A stretch of DNA of 64,000 nt from the NCBI GenBank assembly GCA_900543325.1, contig UQQU01000006.1, positions 1-64,000 of the forward strand, in the 5' to 3' direction. The translations under genes and the position numbers were made by a program. Each line of letters opens with the position of its first letter. Position 1 is the stretch's first letter. Below the pieces are notes generated by a model that ran no database searches, had not been told where the DNA came from, and saw nothing but the letters and a program-made list of their open reading frames with translations. Source of the DNA: an uncultured Clostridium sp. (GTDB lineage: Bacteria; Bacillota; Clostridia; Clostridiales; Clostridiaceae). Of the stretch, positions 26,213 through 35,430 are shown one piece after another.

Positions 26213-27280
26213 CTAATACACTTTATTATCGTTCTTTATTATAAAATCAACTAAAGCATCCTTAATACTATCTATTAATTCAAAATCAATTATAGACATA
26301 TTATCTGCTTCACTATGAACAATACCAACTATTCCATCTTGACCAATGACTAAAGACGAATCATTCCCTCTTCTAAATGACATATGATCACTACTACCTA
26401 CAATTCTGCCTTCATTATTTCTAGCATATGGAACCATTTCATAATAAACTTTATTCTCATCTAGTACCTCTATAAAGTCATCATATAATTCTTGACATAA
26501 TGGATTATTATTTTTAACTGCTAAACCTTCATTTCCCTTCATACCTATACAATCAATATTTATATTATACCAATCTTCATAATTCTCCTTAAAATCTTCC
26601 ACGAATTTTGAACTACCTATTAAACCTAGTTCTTCTGCATTAAAAGCTGCAAAAACTATATCATGTTCTGGTTTGTTATCTTTGTAATACTTAGCTAAAT
26701 CCTTAGCTGATTCAAGTAATACTGACACTCCTGAAGCATTATCAATGGCTCCTTCAATTTTTTTTACTTTTATTTTTGAGGATTGATGGCTACTAGATGT
26801 CTCTTCCAGCCTTTCTCTTACAGTAACATGGTCAAAATGAGCTGAAATTACAACTGCTTTAGTACTATCCTTACCTTTTATTACACCAATAACATTATTT
26901 ACAACGTTATCATTTTCTTCATTAGGATTAAATATAGATCTCATTTCTTTATTTAAATAAACTTCATGATAAAAACTACCATTATTAAATGGATCTAAAC
27001 TTATAGCTTCAAAGTAATTTTTTATAAACTCTGCTGACCTAGTATTCTCATCGGTTCCAACAACTCTAGATAAGTATTCATCTGACGTAAGCTCTTCCAT
27101 TATACTTTCTATATCTAATTTTTCAGGATTTTTACCTGCTTCAGTACTTAACTGTTCTTCGTAATCAATTACTCCTCTACTAGATACAACTTTATCTACT
27201 ACACCGCTACATCCAGTGAAAAGTAAATTCAAAACTAATACACTTGATATAATAGATATTAATTTATTTCTTATGTTCAT
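26213..27280 (-). CDS. M28-family zinc aminopeptidase lipoprotein
   Basis: A 355-residue secreted peptidase. The signal peptide ends in a lipobox (LLFTGC, Cys24), so it is anchored to the outer face of the membrane by lipid. The M28 metal-binding pattern is in order: VISAHFDHV (first His), GAIDNASGVSVLLE (bridging Asp), AAFNAEELGLIG (catalytic and ligand Glu), NIDCIGMKG (Asp) and VGSSDHMSF (last His). Family members remove N-terminal residues from peptides. GGGAGAG precedes the ATG. It stands alone with its own terminator; peptide uptake is the likely role. Confidence 0.92.
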   Translation of the reverse strand: MNIRNKLISIISSVLVLNLLFTGCSGVVDKVVSSRGVIDYEEQLSTEAGKNPEKLDIESIMEELTSDEYLSRVVGTDENTRSAEFIKNYFEAISLDPFNNGSFYHEVYLNKEMRSIFNPNEENDNVVNNVIGVIKGKDSTKAVVISAHFDHVTVRERLEETSSSHQSSKIKVKKIEGAIDNASGVSVLLESAKDLAKYYKDNKPEHDIVFAAFNAEELGLIGSSKFVEDFKENYEDWYNINIDCIGMKGNEGLAVKNNNPLCQELYDDFIEVLDENKVYYEMVPYARNNEGRIVGSSDHMSFRRGNDSSLVIGQDGIVGIVHSEADNMSIIDFELIDSIKDALVDFIIKNDNKVY

Positions 27281-27384
27281 AATACTCTCCCTTAATATAT
27301 TAAATTCTACTCTTTTCCCTTTATATTCTCCATCTTATATTAAATATATTCTCACTTTTAATCTGTTAATTTGTACAAAAAATA

Positions 27385-27424
27385 ATACACAATAATAAGC
27401 CCATTTTAACTCATCATTGTGTAT
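27385..27424 (-). terminator. Probable terminator after ogg
   Basis: Nine-pair stem ATACACAAT/ATTGTGTAT with a 22-base loop and a U-containing tail on the minus strand. Confidence 0.55.
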
Positions 27425-27479
27425 ATTCTTTATAAACTAAAACTAAAATTAGTTTTCTAGTGATTTTCTCTAAATATAA

Positions 27480-28403
27480 CTATTCAACTTTAATATTGTT
27501 TTCTCTTGCATAATAGAATAAATATTGTTGCGCAAGTCCTGCAAGTTCTCCAAACTTTTCCCTACCAAAGACTCTTATTTTATTTAATGACACATCTGGT
27601 GCTAAGTAAAAATGAATCATTGCTCTTTTTATCCATACATCAACTGGAAAAGCTGAATGTTTACCCATTGAAAATAACATTATACAATCAGCAACCTTAG
27701 CCCCTACCCCCATAAAGTTTTGAAGGGCCTTATGACACTCATCAACAGGTAATGACTTTATATATTCTAAATCAAATTGTTGTAACTCTTCATTTAGAGT
27801 TCCATTATTTTTAGCTTCAATAGCAGCATTAACCTTTGATATAGTATCTATTATGTATTTACTTCTAAAAGATGCTCCTGTTTCTTTTATTTCTTCTAAA
27901 GTTGCTTGTTTTAATTGTTCAGGAGTTGGAAATGCATAATAGATATTTTCCTTATATTGAATCTTATCTCCCCATCTTTCAGATATCTTTTTAATAGTCT
28001 TCATTATTGAAGGAATACTATTTCTTGCAGATATTATAAAACTTATTAACATTTCAAAAGGATCTTGATTTAATATTCTTATACCATAACCAAATTCAAC
28101 ACTTTTCTTTAAAAGTTCATCTTTTGATAATTCTTCCTTTACCTCTTCATAATTCACATTTAAATCAAAGTAATCTTTCCATACTTCATCAAAATCTTTC
28201 ATATTAGTATTAAGAATTGTTACTGTACTTCCTTCTTGAACCACTTCTATAACTCTTCTATATGCAACAATTATGTAATTTGTATCAGTAATTCTTTCCC
28301 ATCTAAAACATTGCCCACACTCTAATATTTGCTTTATATTAAAATCCTTAACATTTTCTAGTATTATTGAATTTTCTTTTTCTATTATATTTGTATAATT
28401 CAT
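27480..28403 (-). CDS. ogg: 8-oxoguanine DNA glycosylase/AP lyase (OGG1 type)
   Basis: A 307-residue base-excision repair enzyme resembling clostridial Ogg. The N-terminal OGG domain (about 10-110, with ILECGQCFRW) is followed by the helix-hairpin-helix-GPD domain: the catalytic Lys is in FMGVGAKVADC and the conserved Asp in FPVDVWIKR. It removes 8-oxoG from DNA and nicks the strand through the lysine. GAGGTG precedes the ATG. Monocistronic, between two terminators. Confidence 0.93.
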   Translation of the reverse strand: MNYTNIIEKENSIILENVKDFNIKQILECGQCFRWERITDTNYIIVAYRRVIEVVQEGSTVTILNTNMKDFDEVWKDYFDLNVNYEEVKEELSKDELLKKSVEFGYGIRILNQDPFEMLISFIISARNSIPSIMKTIKKISERWGDKIQYKENIYYAFPTPEQLKQATLEEIKETGASFRSKYIIDTISKVNAAIEAKNNGTLNEELQQFDLEYIKSLPVDECHKALQNFMGVGAKVADCIMLFSMGKHSAFPVDVWIKRAMIHFYLAPDVSLNKIRVFGREKFGELAGLAQQYLFYYARENNIKVE

Positions 28404-28583
28404 TTTTTCACCTCATTATGACACTAACGGACTTTTATCATTTATACTTCTATTGTTTCAAAACTTTTATCTTTATATTCTAAAGATAAATATTATTAAT
28501 TAATAATTTATATCTTTAATGCTATATTAAATGACTTTCTTTTTCAATATTTTAATAATATAAACTTTAAAATTTATTATAAA

Positions 28584-28627
28584 ATAAACCATTATAGTTT
28601 CTACCCCCTAACTATAATGGCTTATTT
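28584..28627 (-). terminator. Terminator after the C_GCAxxG_C_C gene
   Basis: Stem of about 16 pairs (AATAAGCCATTATAGT with ACTATAATGGTTTATT, one mismatch), loop containing CCCCC on one strand, with AT-rich tail. The 294-base gap 28404-28697 holds nothing else that I can see. Confidence 0.7.
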
Positions 28628-28697
28628 ATGAAATACAATTAATTATTCTAATAGATATAGATTATAATCTTAAATTTATAATAATTATTAAATCTTC

Positions 28698-29120
28698 TTA
28701 TCTATTAATTGAATATACATTTTTATATTCTTCAATTATATTTTCTAATACTTCAGCCGATACTCTCATCATTTTAGAACATCTTGTTTCATTTTCATAA
28801 TACTTCTCCTTTAGAGTAATACAATCTAAAGTATTCATTCTATAATTAAATTCATTTAAAAATTTTGAAGTCATTTCTCTAACATGAGGACTTTGATGTC
28901 CCCTTTCTGTAGTAAACATTACTCCTAATGCTGCTATAGCTCCCGTTGCTGCACCACAAACACTACCTATAGTCATTCCTCCACCAAATGATGCCATTGT
29001 CATTAAAGTTTGTTTTGAAAGATTTAAATCATAAACTTCATTAGTAGCTAAAAGTATACATTCGGCACAATTTAAATCATACTTTTTATCATAATATTTC
29101 ATTGTAGTTTCTATTAACAT
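28698..29120 (-). CDS. C_GCAxxG_C_C family (putative redox) protein
   Basis: A 140-residue small cytoplasmic protein with the spaced cysteines that name the family: CAEC near residue 18, VCGAATGAIAALG (the C-GCAxxG motif, about 54-66), and later single cysteines in LDCITLK and RCSKMM. Members are thought to be redox-active or metal-binding and often sit near oxidoreductases; no reaction is established. AAGGAGA lies 10 bases before the ATG. It lies between the butyryl-CoA operon terminator and its own terminator. Confidence 0.85.
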   Translation of the reverse strand: MLIETTMKYYDKKYDLNCAECILLATNEVYDLNLSKQTLMTMASFGGGMTIGSVCGAATGAIAALGVMFTTERGHQSPHVREMTSKFLNEFNYRMNTLDCITLKEKYYENETRCSKMMRVSAEVLENIIEEYKNVYSINR

Positions 29121-29187
29121 TTAATTATTATCTCCTTAATGCATATAAACATTATAAAATTTTATCATTATTATAACATAAAACAAT

Positions 29188-29222
29188 AAGAGGTAACTAC
29201 TCGTCAGCAGTTACCTCTTATG
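29188..29222 (-). terminator. Terminator of the crt-bcd-etfBA-hbd operon
   Basis: Eleven-pair stem AAGAGGTAACT/AGTTACCTCTT with a 10-base loop (29188-29222), followed by TTGTTTTAT on the minus strand. Confidence 0.8.
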
Positions 29223-29322
29223 CTTAAATTAAAGCGCATTTTTAGTTTTACTCTTTTTAAATATATTAAAATCCAAATATTTTGTAACAGCAAAGTTTAC
29301 TTAAATTTTTTTACAAATTCAA

Positions 29323-30171
29323 TTAGGCATTATAATTGTAGAATCCTCTTCCAGTTTTTCTACCTAACCATCCTGCTCTAACATACTTTCTTAAAGTACT
29401 ACTAGCTCTATATTTATTATCTCCTGTTTCATTATATAAAACATCCATGATAGCTAAACAAACATCTAATCCAATTAAATCTCCTAATGCTAAAGGTCCC
29501 ATTGGGTGATTTGCACCAAATTTCATAGCTGTATCTATATCTTCAACTGATGCAATTCCTTCTTGAAGAATAAATGAAGCTTCGTTAATCATTGGAATAA
29601 GTATTCTATTAACTACAAATCCTGGTGCTTCTGCAACCTCTACTGGTTCTTTACCAATTGCTAAAGATAACTCTTTAACAGCATCAAAAGTCTCTTGTGA
29701 AGTAGCCATACCTCTTATAATTTCAACAAGCTTCATTACTGGAGCTGGATTAAAGAAATGCATTCCTATAACCTTTTCTGGTCTACCAGTTGCTGAAGCA
29801 ACCTCTGTTATTGATAAAGAAGAAGTATTTGAAGCTAAAATAGTTTCTGGTTTACAAATCTTATCTAACTCCGCAAATATTTCTTTTTTAATTTTCATAT
29901 TTTCAATTGCAGCTTCAACAACTAAGTCACAATCTGCAGCTAAATTCATATCAGTAGTCCCTGAAATTCTAGATAATATATCTTCCTTAGTTTCCTCTGT
30001 CATTTTTCCCTTAGAAACTAATTTAGATAAGTTCTTGTTAATTCCAGTAAGTCCTCTTTCAACAAATTCATCCTTTATATCTCTAACTATAACTTCATAA
30101 CCTTTTTGAGCAAAAGCTTGAACTATTCCAGCACCCATAGTTCCTGCACCTAAAACAAAAATCTTTTCCAT
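29323..30171 (-). CDS. hbd: 3-hydroxybutyryl-CoA dehydrogenase
   Basis: A 282-residue NAD(P)H-dependent enzyme that reduces acetoacetyl-CoA to 3-hydroxybutyryl-CoA. The Rossmann motif is GAGTMGAGIVQAF (about 7-19), the active-site His is in IGMHFFNPAPVMKLVE, and the C-terminal NHPMGPLALGDLIG block is typical. AAGGAGA precedes the ATG. Last gene of the butyryl-CoA operon, with a 196-base gap after etfA, so it may also have separate expression. No thiolase gene is in the cluster, so acetoacetyl-CoA comes from an enzyme encoded elsewhere. Confidence 0.97.
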   Translation of the reverse strand: MEKIFVLGAGTMGAGIVQAFAQKGYEVIVRDIKDEFVERGLTGINKNLSKLVSKGKMTEETKEDILSRISGTTDMNLAADCDLVVEAAIENMKIKKEIFAELDKICKPETILASNTSSLSITEVASATGRPEKVIGMHFFNPAPVMKLVEIIRGMATSQETFDAVKELSLAIGKEPVEVAEAPGFVVNRILIPMINEASFILQEGIASVEDIDTAMKFGANHPMGPLALGDLIGLDVCLAIMDVLYNETGDNKYRASSTLRKYVRAGWLGRKTGRGFYNYNA

Positions 30172-30187
30172 TATAACCTCTCTCCTT

Positions 30188-30310
30188 TATTAAGTGAAAA
30201 ACTAAAAGTAACTCATTATTAGTTATTAACATAGAAATTAGAAATTAGAATTTAAAACATATTTTACTTCAAATAAGTACTTATTAATTTTTCACTTTAT
30301 CAATTCTCAA
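30188..30310. repeat. Inverted-repeat element in the etfA-hbd gap
   Basis: AAGTGAAAAA near 30195 and TTTTTCACTT near 30290 bracket about 90 bases that also contain GTAACT/AGTTAT and GAAATTAGAAATTAGAA. The layout resembles small AT-rich intergenic elements of clostridia. No open frame. Confidence 0.3.
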
Positions 30311-30367
30311 ATATCTGATTTTTTATTTATATAAGTTTATATTTAATACCATTTAACCCATACTATA

Positions 30368-31396
30368 CTAAATTCTGCAAACTAACGGTTCTTCAGTTTC
30401 TACAGATTCTTTTAATTTATTTATCATTTCTGGTATAACCTTATTTAAATCACCAACTATAGCATAATCAGCAACTTTCATAATTGGAGCACTTTCATCT
30501 TTATTAATAGCTATTATCATATCTGATTCTTGCATACCAGCAACATGTTGAATTGCCCCTGAAATACCACAAGCAATATAGATTGTTGGCCTTACAGTTT
30601 TACCAGTTTGTCCTACTTGATAATCTCTTTCTATCCAACCTTTATCTACAGCACCTCTTGATGCACCAACAACTCCACCTAAAACAGTTGCTAACTCTTG
30701 TAATAATCCGAAGTTTTCTTTGCTTCCAACTCCTCTACCACCAGCAACTATAAATTTAGCTTCTCCGATATCAACAATATCTTTATTAGCTTTAACTACT
30801 TCTAAAACTGTAGTTCTAATATCTGATGCTTCTAAATGAACATCAACTTTTTCTATATTATAATTCTCTTTCTTTTCAGTTAACTTTGAGAATACTCCTG
30901 GCCTTACAGTCGCCATTTGTGGTCTGTGGTTTGGACAAGCAATTGTTGCCATTAAATTACCACCAAATGCAGGTCTTGTTGCAAGTAAATCTCCATTAGT
31001 AACATCTACTTCTAAAGATGTACAATCTGCTGTTAATCCTGTTGAAAGTCTAGCTGCAACTCTTGGTCCTAAATCTCTACCTATGAAAGTAGCTCCAATA
31101 AATAATATACCTGGCTTTCTTTCATTTGCTAAATCACAAAGAACTTTTGTATATCCATCTGTCGTATAATTTTCTAATTCTTCATGTTCAGCTACTAGTA
31201 TTTCATCAGCACCATGTTCACCTAAAATATCAGCTAAACAAGCTACATTATTTCCTAATAATACAGCAGTAAGATTAACTCCTAACTCATCTGCTAATCT
31301 TCTACCTTCTCCTAATATTTCTAAAGAAACCTTTTGTAATTCACCATTTCTTTGTTCAGCGAATACCCAAACGCCATTATATTCTGCCATATTCAT
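30368..31396 (-). CDS. etfA: Electron transfer flavoprotein, alpha subunit
   Basis: A 342-residue FAD-binding subunit that forms, with EtfB and Bcd, the complex reducing crotonyl-CoA and bifurcating electrons to ferredoxin in clostridia. The N-terminal part has GVWVFAEQRNGELQKV and FIGATFIGRDLGPRVA; the C-terminal FAD domain has VAGGRGVGSKENF, VGQTGKTVRPTIYIACGISG and INKDESAPI. I take the ATG at 31396 (AGGAGGG 9 bases upstream); it aligns with the MN-start of other clostridial EtfA proteins. A TTG at 31402 and an ATG at 31390 are alternatives. Confidence 0.97.
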   Translation of the reverse strand: MNMAEYNGVWVFAEQRNGELQKVSLEILGEGRRLADELGVNLTAVLLGNNVACLADILGEHGADEILVAEHEELENYTTDGYTKVLCDLANERKPGILFIGATFIGRDLGPRVAARLSTGLTADCTSLEVDVTNGDLLATRPAFGGNLMATIACPNHRPQMATVRPGVFSKLTEKKENYNIEKVDVHLEASDIRTTVLEVVKANKDIVDIGEAKFIVAGGRGVGSKENFGLLQELATVLGGVVGASRGAVDKGWIERDYQVGQTGKTVRPTIYIACGISGAIQHVAGMQESDMIIAINKDESAPIMKVADYAIVGDLNKVIPEMINKLKESVETEEPLVCRI

Positions 31397-31418
31397 CTCC
31401 AATTACCCTCCTACTATC

Positions 31419-32198
31419 TTAGATATAGTGTTTTTCTTTTAACTTTCCTAAAACATATGCTACTGCTTCTGGAGCTGATTCTTTAACAATTTCTCCTGCG
31501 CCCTTAGCTTCTTTAGTCATTGACTTTTTAACCTTTGTTGGTGAACCCTTTAACCCTAGTTCTTCAACTGGTACATCAATATCTGCTGCAGTCATCATTT
31601 TTACTTCTTTATTTACTGTATCAAATATATATTGAACGTTCATATATCTTGGATTATTTAATTCCTCAATTGCTGTTAAAAGAACTGGAGTTTGAACTTT
31701 TATTAATTCATATCCATCCTCTAATGCTCTATTAACTATTAGTCCATCTTCCTCAACCTTAACATCTTGTACATATGTTACTTGAGGAACATTTAAATGC
31801 TCTGCTATTTCTGGTCCAACTTGTGCAGTATCTCCATCAATAGCTTGTCTTCCAGCAAAAATTATATCGTATTCTAATTTTCTAATTGCTGCTGCAATTG
31901 TTTTTGAAGTTGCTAATGTATCAGCTCCTCCAAATGCTCTATCAGTTAAAAGGATAGCTTCATCAGCTCCCATACATAAAGCTTCTCTTAATGCATTCTT
32001 TGCTTGAGGAGGTCCCATGCTAATTACAGTCACGTGTGCCCCATAATTGTCTTTTAATTGTAATGCTGCTTCTAAAGCATGTTTATCTTCTGGATTTATT
32101 ATTGAAGGAACACCATCTCTTATAAGAGTTCCTGTTTTTGGATCAATTTTTACAACAGTTGTATCTGGTACTTGTTTTAAACAAACTACTATCTTCAT
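31419..32198 (-). CDS. etfB: Electron transfer flavoprotein, beta subunit
   Basis: A 259-residue partner of EtfA that holds the second, bifurcating flavin in clostridial Bcd-Etf complexes. Signatures: KIVVCLKQVPDTT at the start, GADEAILLTDRAFGGADTLATS, and the family motif AIEELNNPRYMN. GAGGAGG precedes the ATG. It sits 15 bases after bcd and 22 bases before etfA. Confidence 0.97.
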   Translation of the reverse strand: MKIVVCLKQVPDTTVVKIDPKTGTLIRDGVPSIINPEDKHALEAALQLKDNYGAHVTVISMGPPQAKNALREALCMGADEAILLTDRAFGGADTLATSKTIAAAIRKLEYDIIFAGRQAIDGDTAQVGPEIAEHLNVPQVTYVQDVKVEEDGLIVNRALEDGYELIKVQTPVLLTAIEELNNPRYMNVQYIFDTVNKEVKMMTAADIDVPVEELGLKGSPTKVKKSMTKEAKGAGEIVKESAPEAVAYVLGKLKEKHYI

Positions 32199-32213
32199 TA
32201 TTAAAGCCTCCTC

Positions 32214-33353
32214 TTATCTTAATGCAGCGCCTGCGATAACCATCTTTTGAACTTCAGAAGTTCCTTCATAGATTTCAGTTATCTTCGCATCTCTCATCAT
32301 TCTTTCAACTGGATATTCCTTAGTATATCCATATCCACCATGAAGTTGAACAGCCTTAGTTGTTACATCCATCGCAACTTCAGCAGCAAATAATTTTGCC
32401 TTAGCAGCATCTACTGAATATGGAAGCTTATTTTGTTTAAGCCATGCAGCTTTATATACTAATAACTTAGCCGCTTCAATTTTTGTTTCCATTTCTGCAA
32501 TCATCCATTGCAATCCTTGGAATGCTGATAAAGATCTACCAAATTGTTTTCTTTCTTTCATATATTTAACAGATTCTTCATAAGCTCCTTCTGCAATTCC
32601 TAAAGCTTGAGCAGCTATACCAATTCTTCCCCCATCAAGGGTTTTCATTGCTATACTAAATCCTTTACCTTCTTTACCAATTAGATTTTCTTTTGGAACT
32701 ATACAGTTTTCAAATATAAGCTCAGTTGTAGAAGATGCTCTAATTCCTAACTTTTCTTCTTTCTTACCAATTGAGAATCCAGGGAAGTCTTTTTCAACTA
32801 TGAAAGCTGATATTCCTCTAGTTCCTTGCGACTTATCAGTCATAGCAAATACTATGAAAGTATCAGCAACACCACCGTTTGTGATGAATATTTTAGAACC
32901 ATTTAAAATATAATTATCTCCATCTAATACAGCTGTAGTTTGTTGCCCTGCAGCATCTGTACCTGCACCTGGTTCAGTTAAACCAAAAGCACCAATCTTT
33001 TCACCTTTAGCAAGTGGCACTAAATACTTTTCTTTTTGTGCCGGAGTTCCATTTTCATATATTAATGAAGCACAAAGTGAAGTATGAGCTGAAACAATAA
33101 CACCTGTTGTTCCACAAACTTTTGATAATTCTTCAACAGTGATGATATATGATAATACATCTCCACCAGCTCCACCGAATTCTTTAGGAAATGGTATACC
33201 CAGCATTCCTAATTCAGCCATCTTCTTCACATTCTCCATTGGAAATCTTTCTGTTTCATCTATTTCTGCAGCTATTGGTTTTACTTCATTAACTGCAAAT
33301 TCTCTTACCATTTGTCTCACTAACTCTTGTTCTCTAGTTAATCCAAAATTCAT
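32214..33353 (-). CDS. bcd: Butyryl-CoA dehydrogenase
   Basis: A 379-residue FAD enzyme of the acyl-CoA dehydrogenase family that reduces crotonyl-CoA to butyryl-CoA with EtfBA. Motifs: GAFGLTEPGAGTDA, FITNGGVADTFIVFA, QLHGGYGYTKEYPVER and the catalytic base region ITEIYEGTSEVQ. The ATG at 33353 is chosen over 33383 because GGGAGGT lies just upstream and the resulting length is the usual 379. Confidence 0.97.
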   Translation of the reverse strand: MNFGLTREQELVRQMVREFAVNEVKPIAAEIDETERFPMENVKKMAELGMLGIPFPKEFGGAGGDVLSYIITVEELSKVCGTTGVIVSAHTSLCASLIYENGTPAQKEKYLVPLAKGEKIGAFGLTEPGAGTDAAGQQTTAVLDGDNYILNGSKIFITNGGVADTFIVFAMTDKSQGTRGISAFIVEKDFPGFSIGKKEEKLGIRASSTTELIFENCIVPKENLIGKEGKGFSIAMKTLDGGRIGIAAQALGIAEGAYEESVKYMKERKQFGRSLSAFQGLQWMIAEMETKIEAAKLLVYKAAWLKQNKLPYSVDAAKAKLFAAEVAMDVTTKAVQLHGGYGYTKEYPVERMMRDAKITEIYEGTSEVQKMVIAGAALR

Positions 33354-33430
33354 TGCCTTTTTACCTCCCTGCAATACCCTCATTTATGTGTATAATACAC
33401 TTGCTTATATATTTAAATTTAATTAAATAA

Positions 33431-34240
33431 CTATTTATTTTGGAAATTCTTTTCTCTTCTTTCTAAGAATGCAGTCATTCCTTCAACTTGGTCTTCTGAA
33501 TCAAAGCACTTACCAAAATCCTCTGCTTCAATTTCAATAGCTTTATCTATATCTACTTGTATACCTCTATTAATAGCATCCTTACAAAGCTTAACTGCTA
33601 TTGGCGCATTAGCACAAATTGTAGCTGCCATTTTTTTAGCTTCTTCCATTAAATTTTCTAACGGTACAATTTTATTAACTAAGCCAATTCTTAAAGCCTC
33701 CTCGGCATTAATCATTGCACAAGTATAAATTAGTTCTTTAGCCTTACCTAAACCAACTATTCTAGGTAATCTTTGAGTTCCTCCAAATCCTGGTGTAATT
33801 CCAAGGCCAGCTTCTGGTTGAGCAAACTTCGCCTTTTCTGAAGCTATTCTTATGTCACATGCCATAGCAAGTTCACAACCTCCCCCTAAAGCAAATCCTG
33901 ATATTGCAGCTATAACTGGCTTGTCTAAATTTTCTAATCTTCTAAATACTCTATTACCTAAAAGACCAAATTCCTCTCCAGCTTTAGAATCTAGATCTTT
34001 CATTTCAGCTATATCTGCCCCAGCAACAAAAGATTTTTCTCCCGATCCTGTAAGTATTACACAATAAACATTGCTATCATTCTCAATATTTGTTATAGCT
34101 AAATCTAAATCTTTTAAAGTATCTGAATTTAATGCATTCAATGCTTTCGGTCTGTTTATTGTTATAATTGCTAAATTCCCTTCTTTTTCAAGAGTTACAT
34201 TTTTTAACTCTTCATCTAAAATAACATTTTTAATCTCCAT
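33431..34240 (-). CDS. crt: 3-hydroxybutyryl-CoA dehydratase (crotonase)
   Basis: A 269-residue enoyl-CoA hydratase that dehydrates 3-hydroxybutyryl-CoA to crotonyl-CoA. Signatures: AFVAGADIAEM-like FVAGADIAEMKDL, ISGFALGGGCELAMACDIR with the oxyanion-hole glycines, and EAGLGITPGFGGTQRLPR with the second catalytic Glu. GGGAGGA 9 bases before the ATG at 34240 fixes the start; the longer frame to 34315 would run through the Rex operator. First gene of crt-bcd-etfB-etfA-hbd. Confidence 0.97.
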   Translation of the reverse strand: MEIKNVILDEELKNVTLEKEGNLAIITINRPKALNALNSDTLKDLDLAITNIENDSNVYCVILTGSGEKSFVAGADIAEMKDLDSKAGEEFGLLGNRVFRRLENLDKPVIAAISGFALGGGCELAMACDIRIASEKAKFAQPEAGLGITPGFGGTQRLPRIVGLGKAKELIYTCAMINAEEALRIGLVNKIVPLENLMEEAKKMAATICANAPIAVKLCKDAINRGIQVDIDKAIEIEAEDFGKCFDSEDQVEGMTAFLERREKNFQNK

Positions 34241-34287
34241 AAATTCTCCTCCCATCATACCCATCAATACCATAAATACCCATTTTA

Positions 34288-34305
34288 TTGTTAGATAATT
34301 AACAA
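34288..34305 (-). promoter_or_regulatory. Rex operator in the crt leader
   Basis: TTGTTAA-TTAT-CTAACAA on the minus strand differs at one base from the Rex consensus TTGTTAANNNNTTAACAA. It lies 48 bases before the crt ATG. Rex leaves such sites when NADH is high, so the operon should be induced under reducing conditions; rex itself is the next gene upstream. Confidence 0.88.
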
Positions 34306-34328
34306 AGAACCTCAAAAAAAACTCTCAT
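34299..34328 (-). CDS. Possible 9-codon leader peptide before crt
   Basis: ATG at 34328 with AGAAGGAGAA 7 bases upstream, reading MRVFFEVLC then TAA, whose stop lies inside the Rex operator. The ribosome site is as good as that of crt. Whether it is translated is unknown; it may be chance. Confidence 0.3.
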   Translation of the reverse strand: MRVFFEVLC

Positions 34329-34389
34329 ATTTCTCCTTCTTTGTTTCCTCTTTGGTTAGAAGATTCTGAATAATCATAACTCACTTATA

Positions 34390-34418
34390 ATTATAATATC
34401 TAAATTTATCATTTGCAA
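34390..34418 (-). promoter_or_regulatory. Promoter of the butyryl-CoA operon
   Basis: -35 TTGCAA (34413-34418), 17-base spacer, -10 TATAAT (34390-34395) on the minus strand. The expected start near 34383 is about 80 bases upstream of the Rex operator, so Rex would act as a roadblock unless a second, nearer promoter exists. Confidence 0.7.
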
Positions 34419-34552
34419 TCAATATTTTCTTAATTAGTATATAAATTACATTTTTTCAATCTTTTTCTTGGAATACGTTTTCTAGCTCTTTTTTTCAACT
34501 TTATTTTCCATTGTATACTTATTGACAAAGTTAGAAAATAAAATTTAGAAAT

Positions 34553-34584
34553 AAAAAATAGTTGTTGCCATAAGCAACAACTAT
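34553..34584 (-). terminator. Terminator after rex
   Basis: Stem AATAGTTGTTGC/GCAACAACTATT with a 5-base loop, then U-rich on the minus strand. Confidence 0.85.
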
Positions 34585-34585
34585 T

Positions 34586-35215
34586 TTAATTATCTTTCAT
34601 TAAATATACTAAAGTTAATAAACTTTCTGATAGATGAACATTTTCTACTTTAACATCCTCAGGTACAACTAAATCTACAGGTGCAAAATTCCAAATACCT
34701 TTTATTCCACCCTTAACTAACATATCACTAACCTTTTGTGCATTAATTCTTGGAACACATATAATCCCAATATCTACGTTATTTTCTTGTAAAAATTCAG
34801 CTAAGGTATCTATATCTCTAATTTCAATATCTCTTATTCTCATTCCTACAAGCTTTGGATTAGCATCAAAAATGCACTCAATAGATAAACCTAACTCAGA
34901 AAATCTATTATAGTTAGCAATTGCCTGACCTAAATTACCTGCACCAATTATTACTCCTGTATATTCTTTATCTAATCCTAAAATTAAACTTATTTGTTTA
35001 TATAATTCTTTTACATTATATCCGTATCCTTGTTGTCCAAAGTCACCAAAATTATTTAAATCTTGTCTTATTTGAGATGCTGTAAATCCAATTTTTTCAC
35101 CTAACTCTTTAGATGAAATTCTATCTACATCATTTCTCATTAGCTCTTTCAAATATCTATGGTATTTTGGTAATCTTTTAATTACTGCCATAGAAACATT
35201 TTTCTTTTTCTCCAT
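34586..35215 (-). CDS. rex: Redox-sensing transcriptional repressor Rex
   Basis: A 209-residue NADH-sensing repressor. An N-terminal winged-helix domain (about 10-85, LGEKIGFTASQIRQDLNNFG) is followed by the Rossmann domain with GAGNLGQAIANY and a domain-swapped C-terminal helix. It binds DNA in the NAD+ form and is released by NADH. The gene lies directly upstream of the butyryl-CoA operon, whose leader carries a Rex site. AAGGAGA lies 12 bases before the ATG. A structured RNA with its own promoter and terminator precedes it. Confidence 0.97.
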   Translation of the reverse strand: MEKKKNVSMAVIKRLPKYHRYLKELMRNDVDRISSKELGEKIGFTASQIRQDLNNFGDFGQQGYGYNVKELYKQISLILGLDKEYTGVIIGAGNLGQAIANYNRFSELGLSIECIFDANPKLVGMRIRDIEIRDIDTLAEFLQENNVDIGIICVPRINAQKVSDMLVKGGIKGIWNFAPVDLVVPEDVKVENVHLSESLLTLVYLMKDN

Positions 35216-35430
35216 AGTATATGAATCTCCTTAATACACTTCAATAATATTCCTATTATAATCCAACTTTGATAATATAATAACATACTTTTTGTTTTTT
35301 TTCTATATTTTAATATATAAGTAAAACTTTTTTATTATAATTTCCAAATTTAGTTTTTCCAATTTTATTTAATTTTATTAATTTTTATGTATGAAAATTC
35401 TTTAAAGATTTGTAAATGTTTTTACTATTT

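Noticed and set aside
34241..34315. N-terminal extension of crt
   Set aside because: It would start at TTG without a ribosome site and run through the Rex operator; the ATG at 34240 has GGGAGGA.
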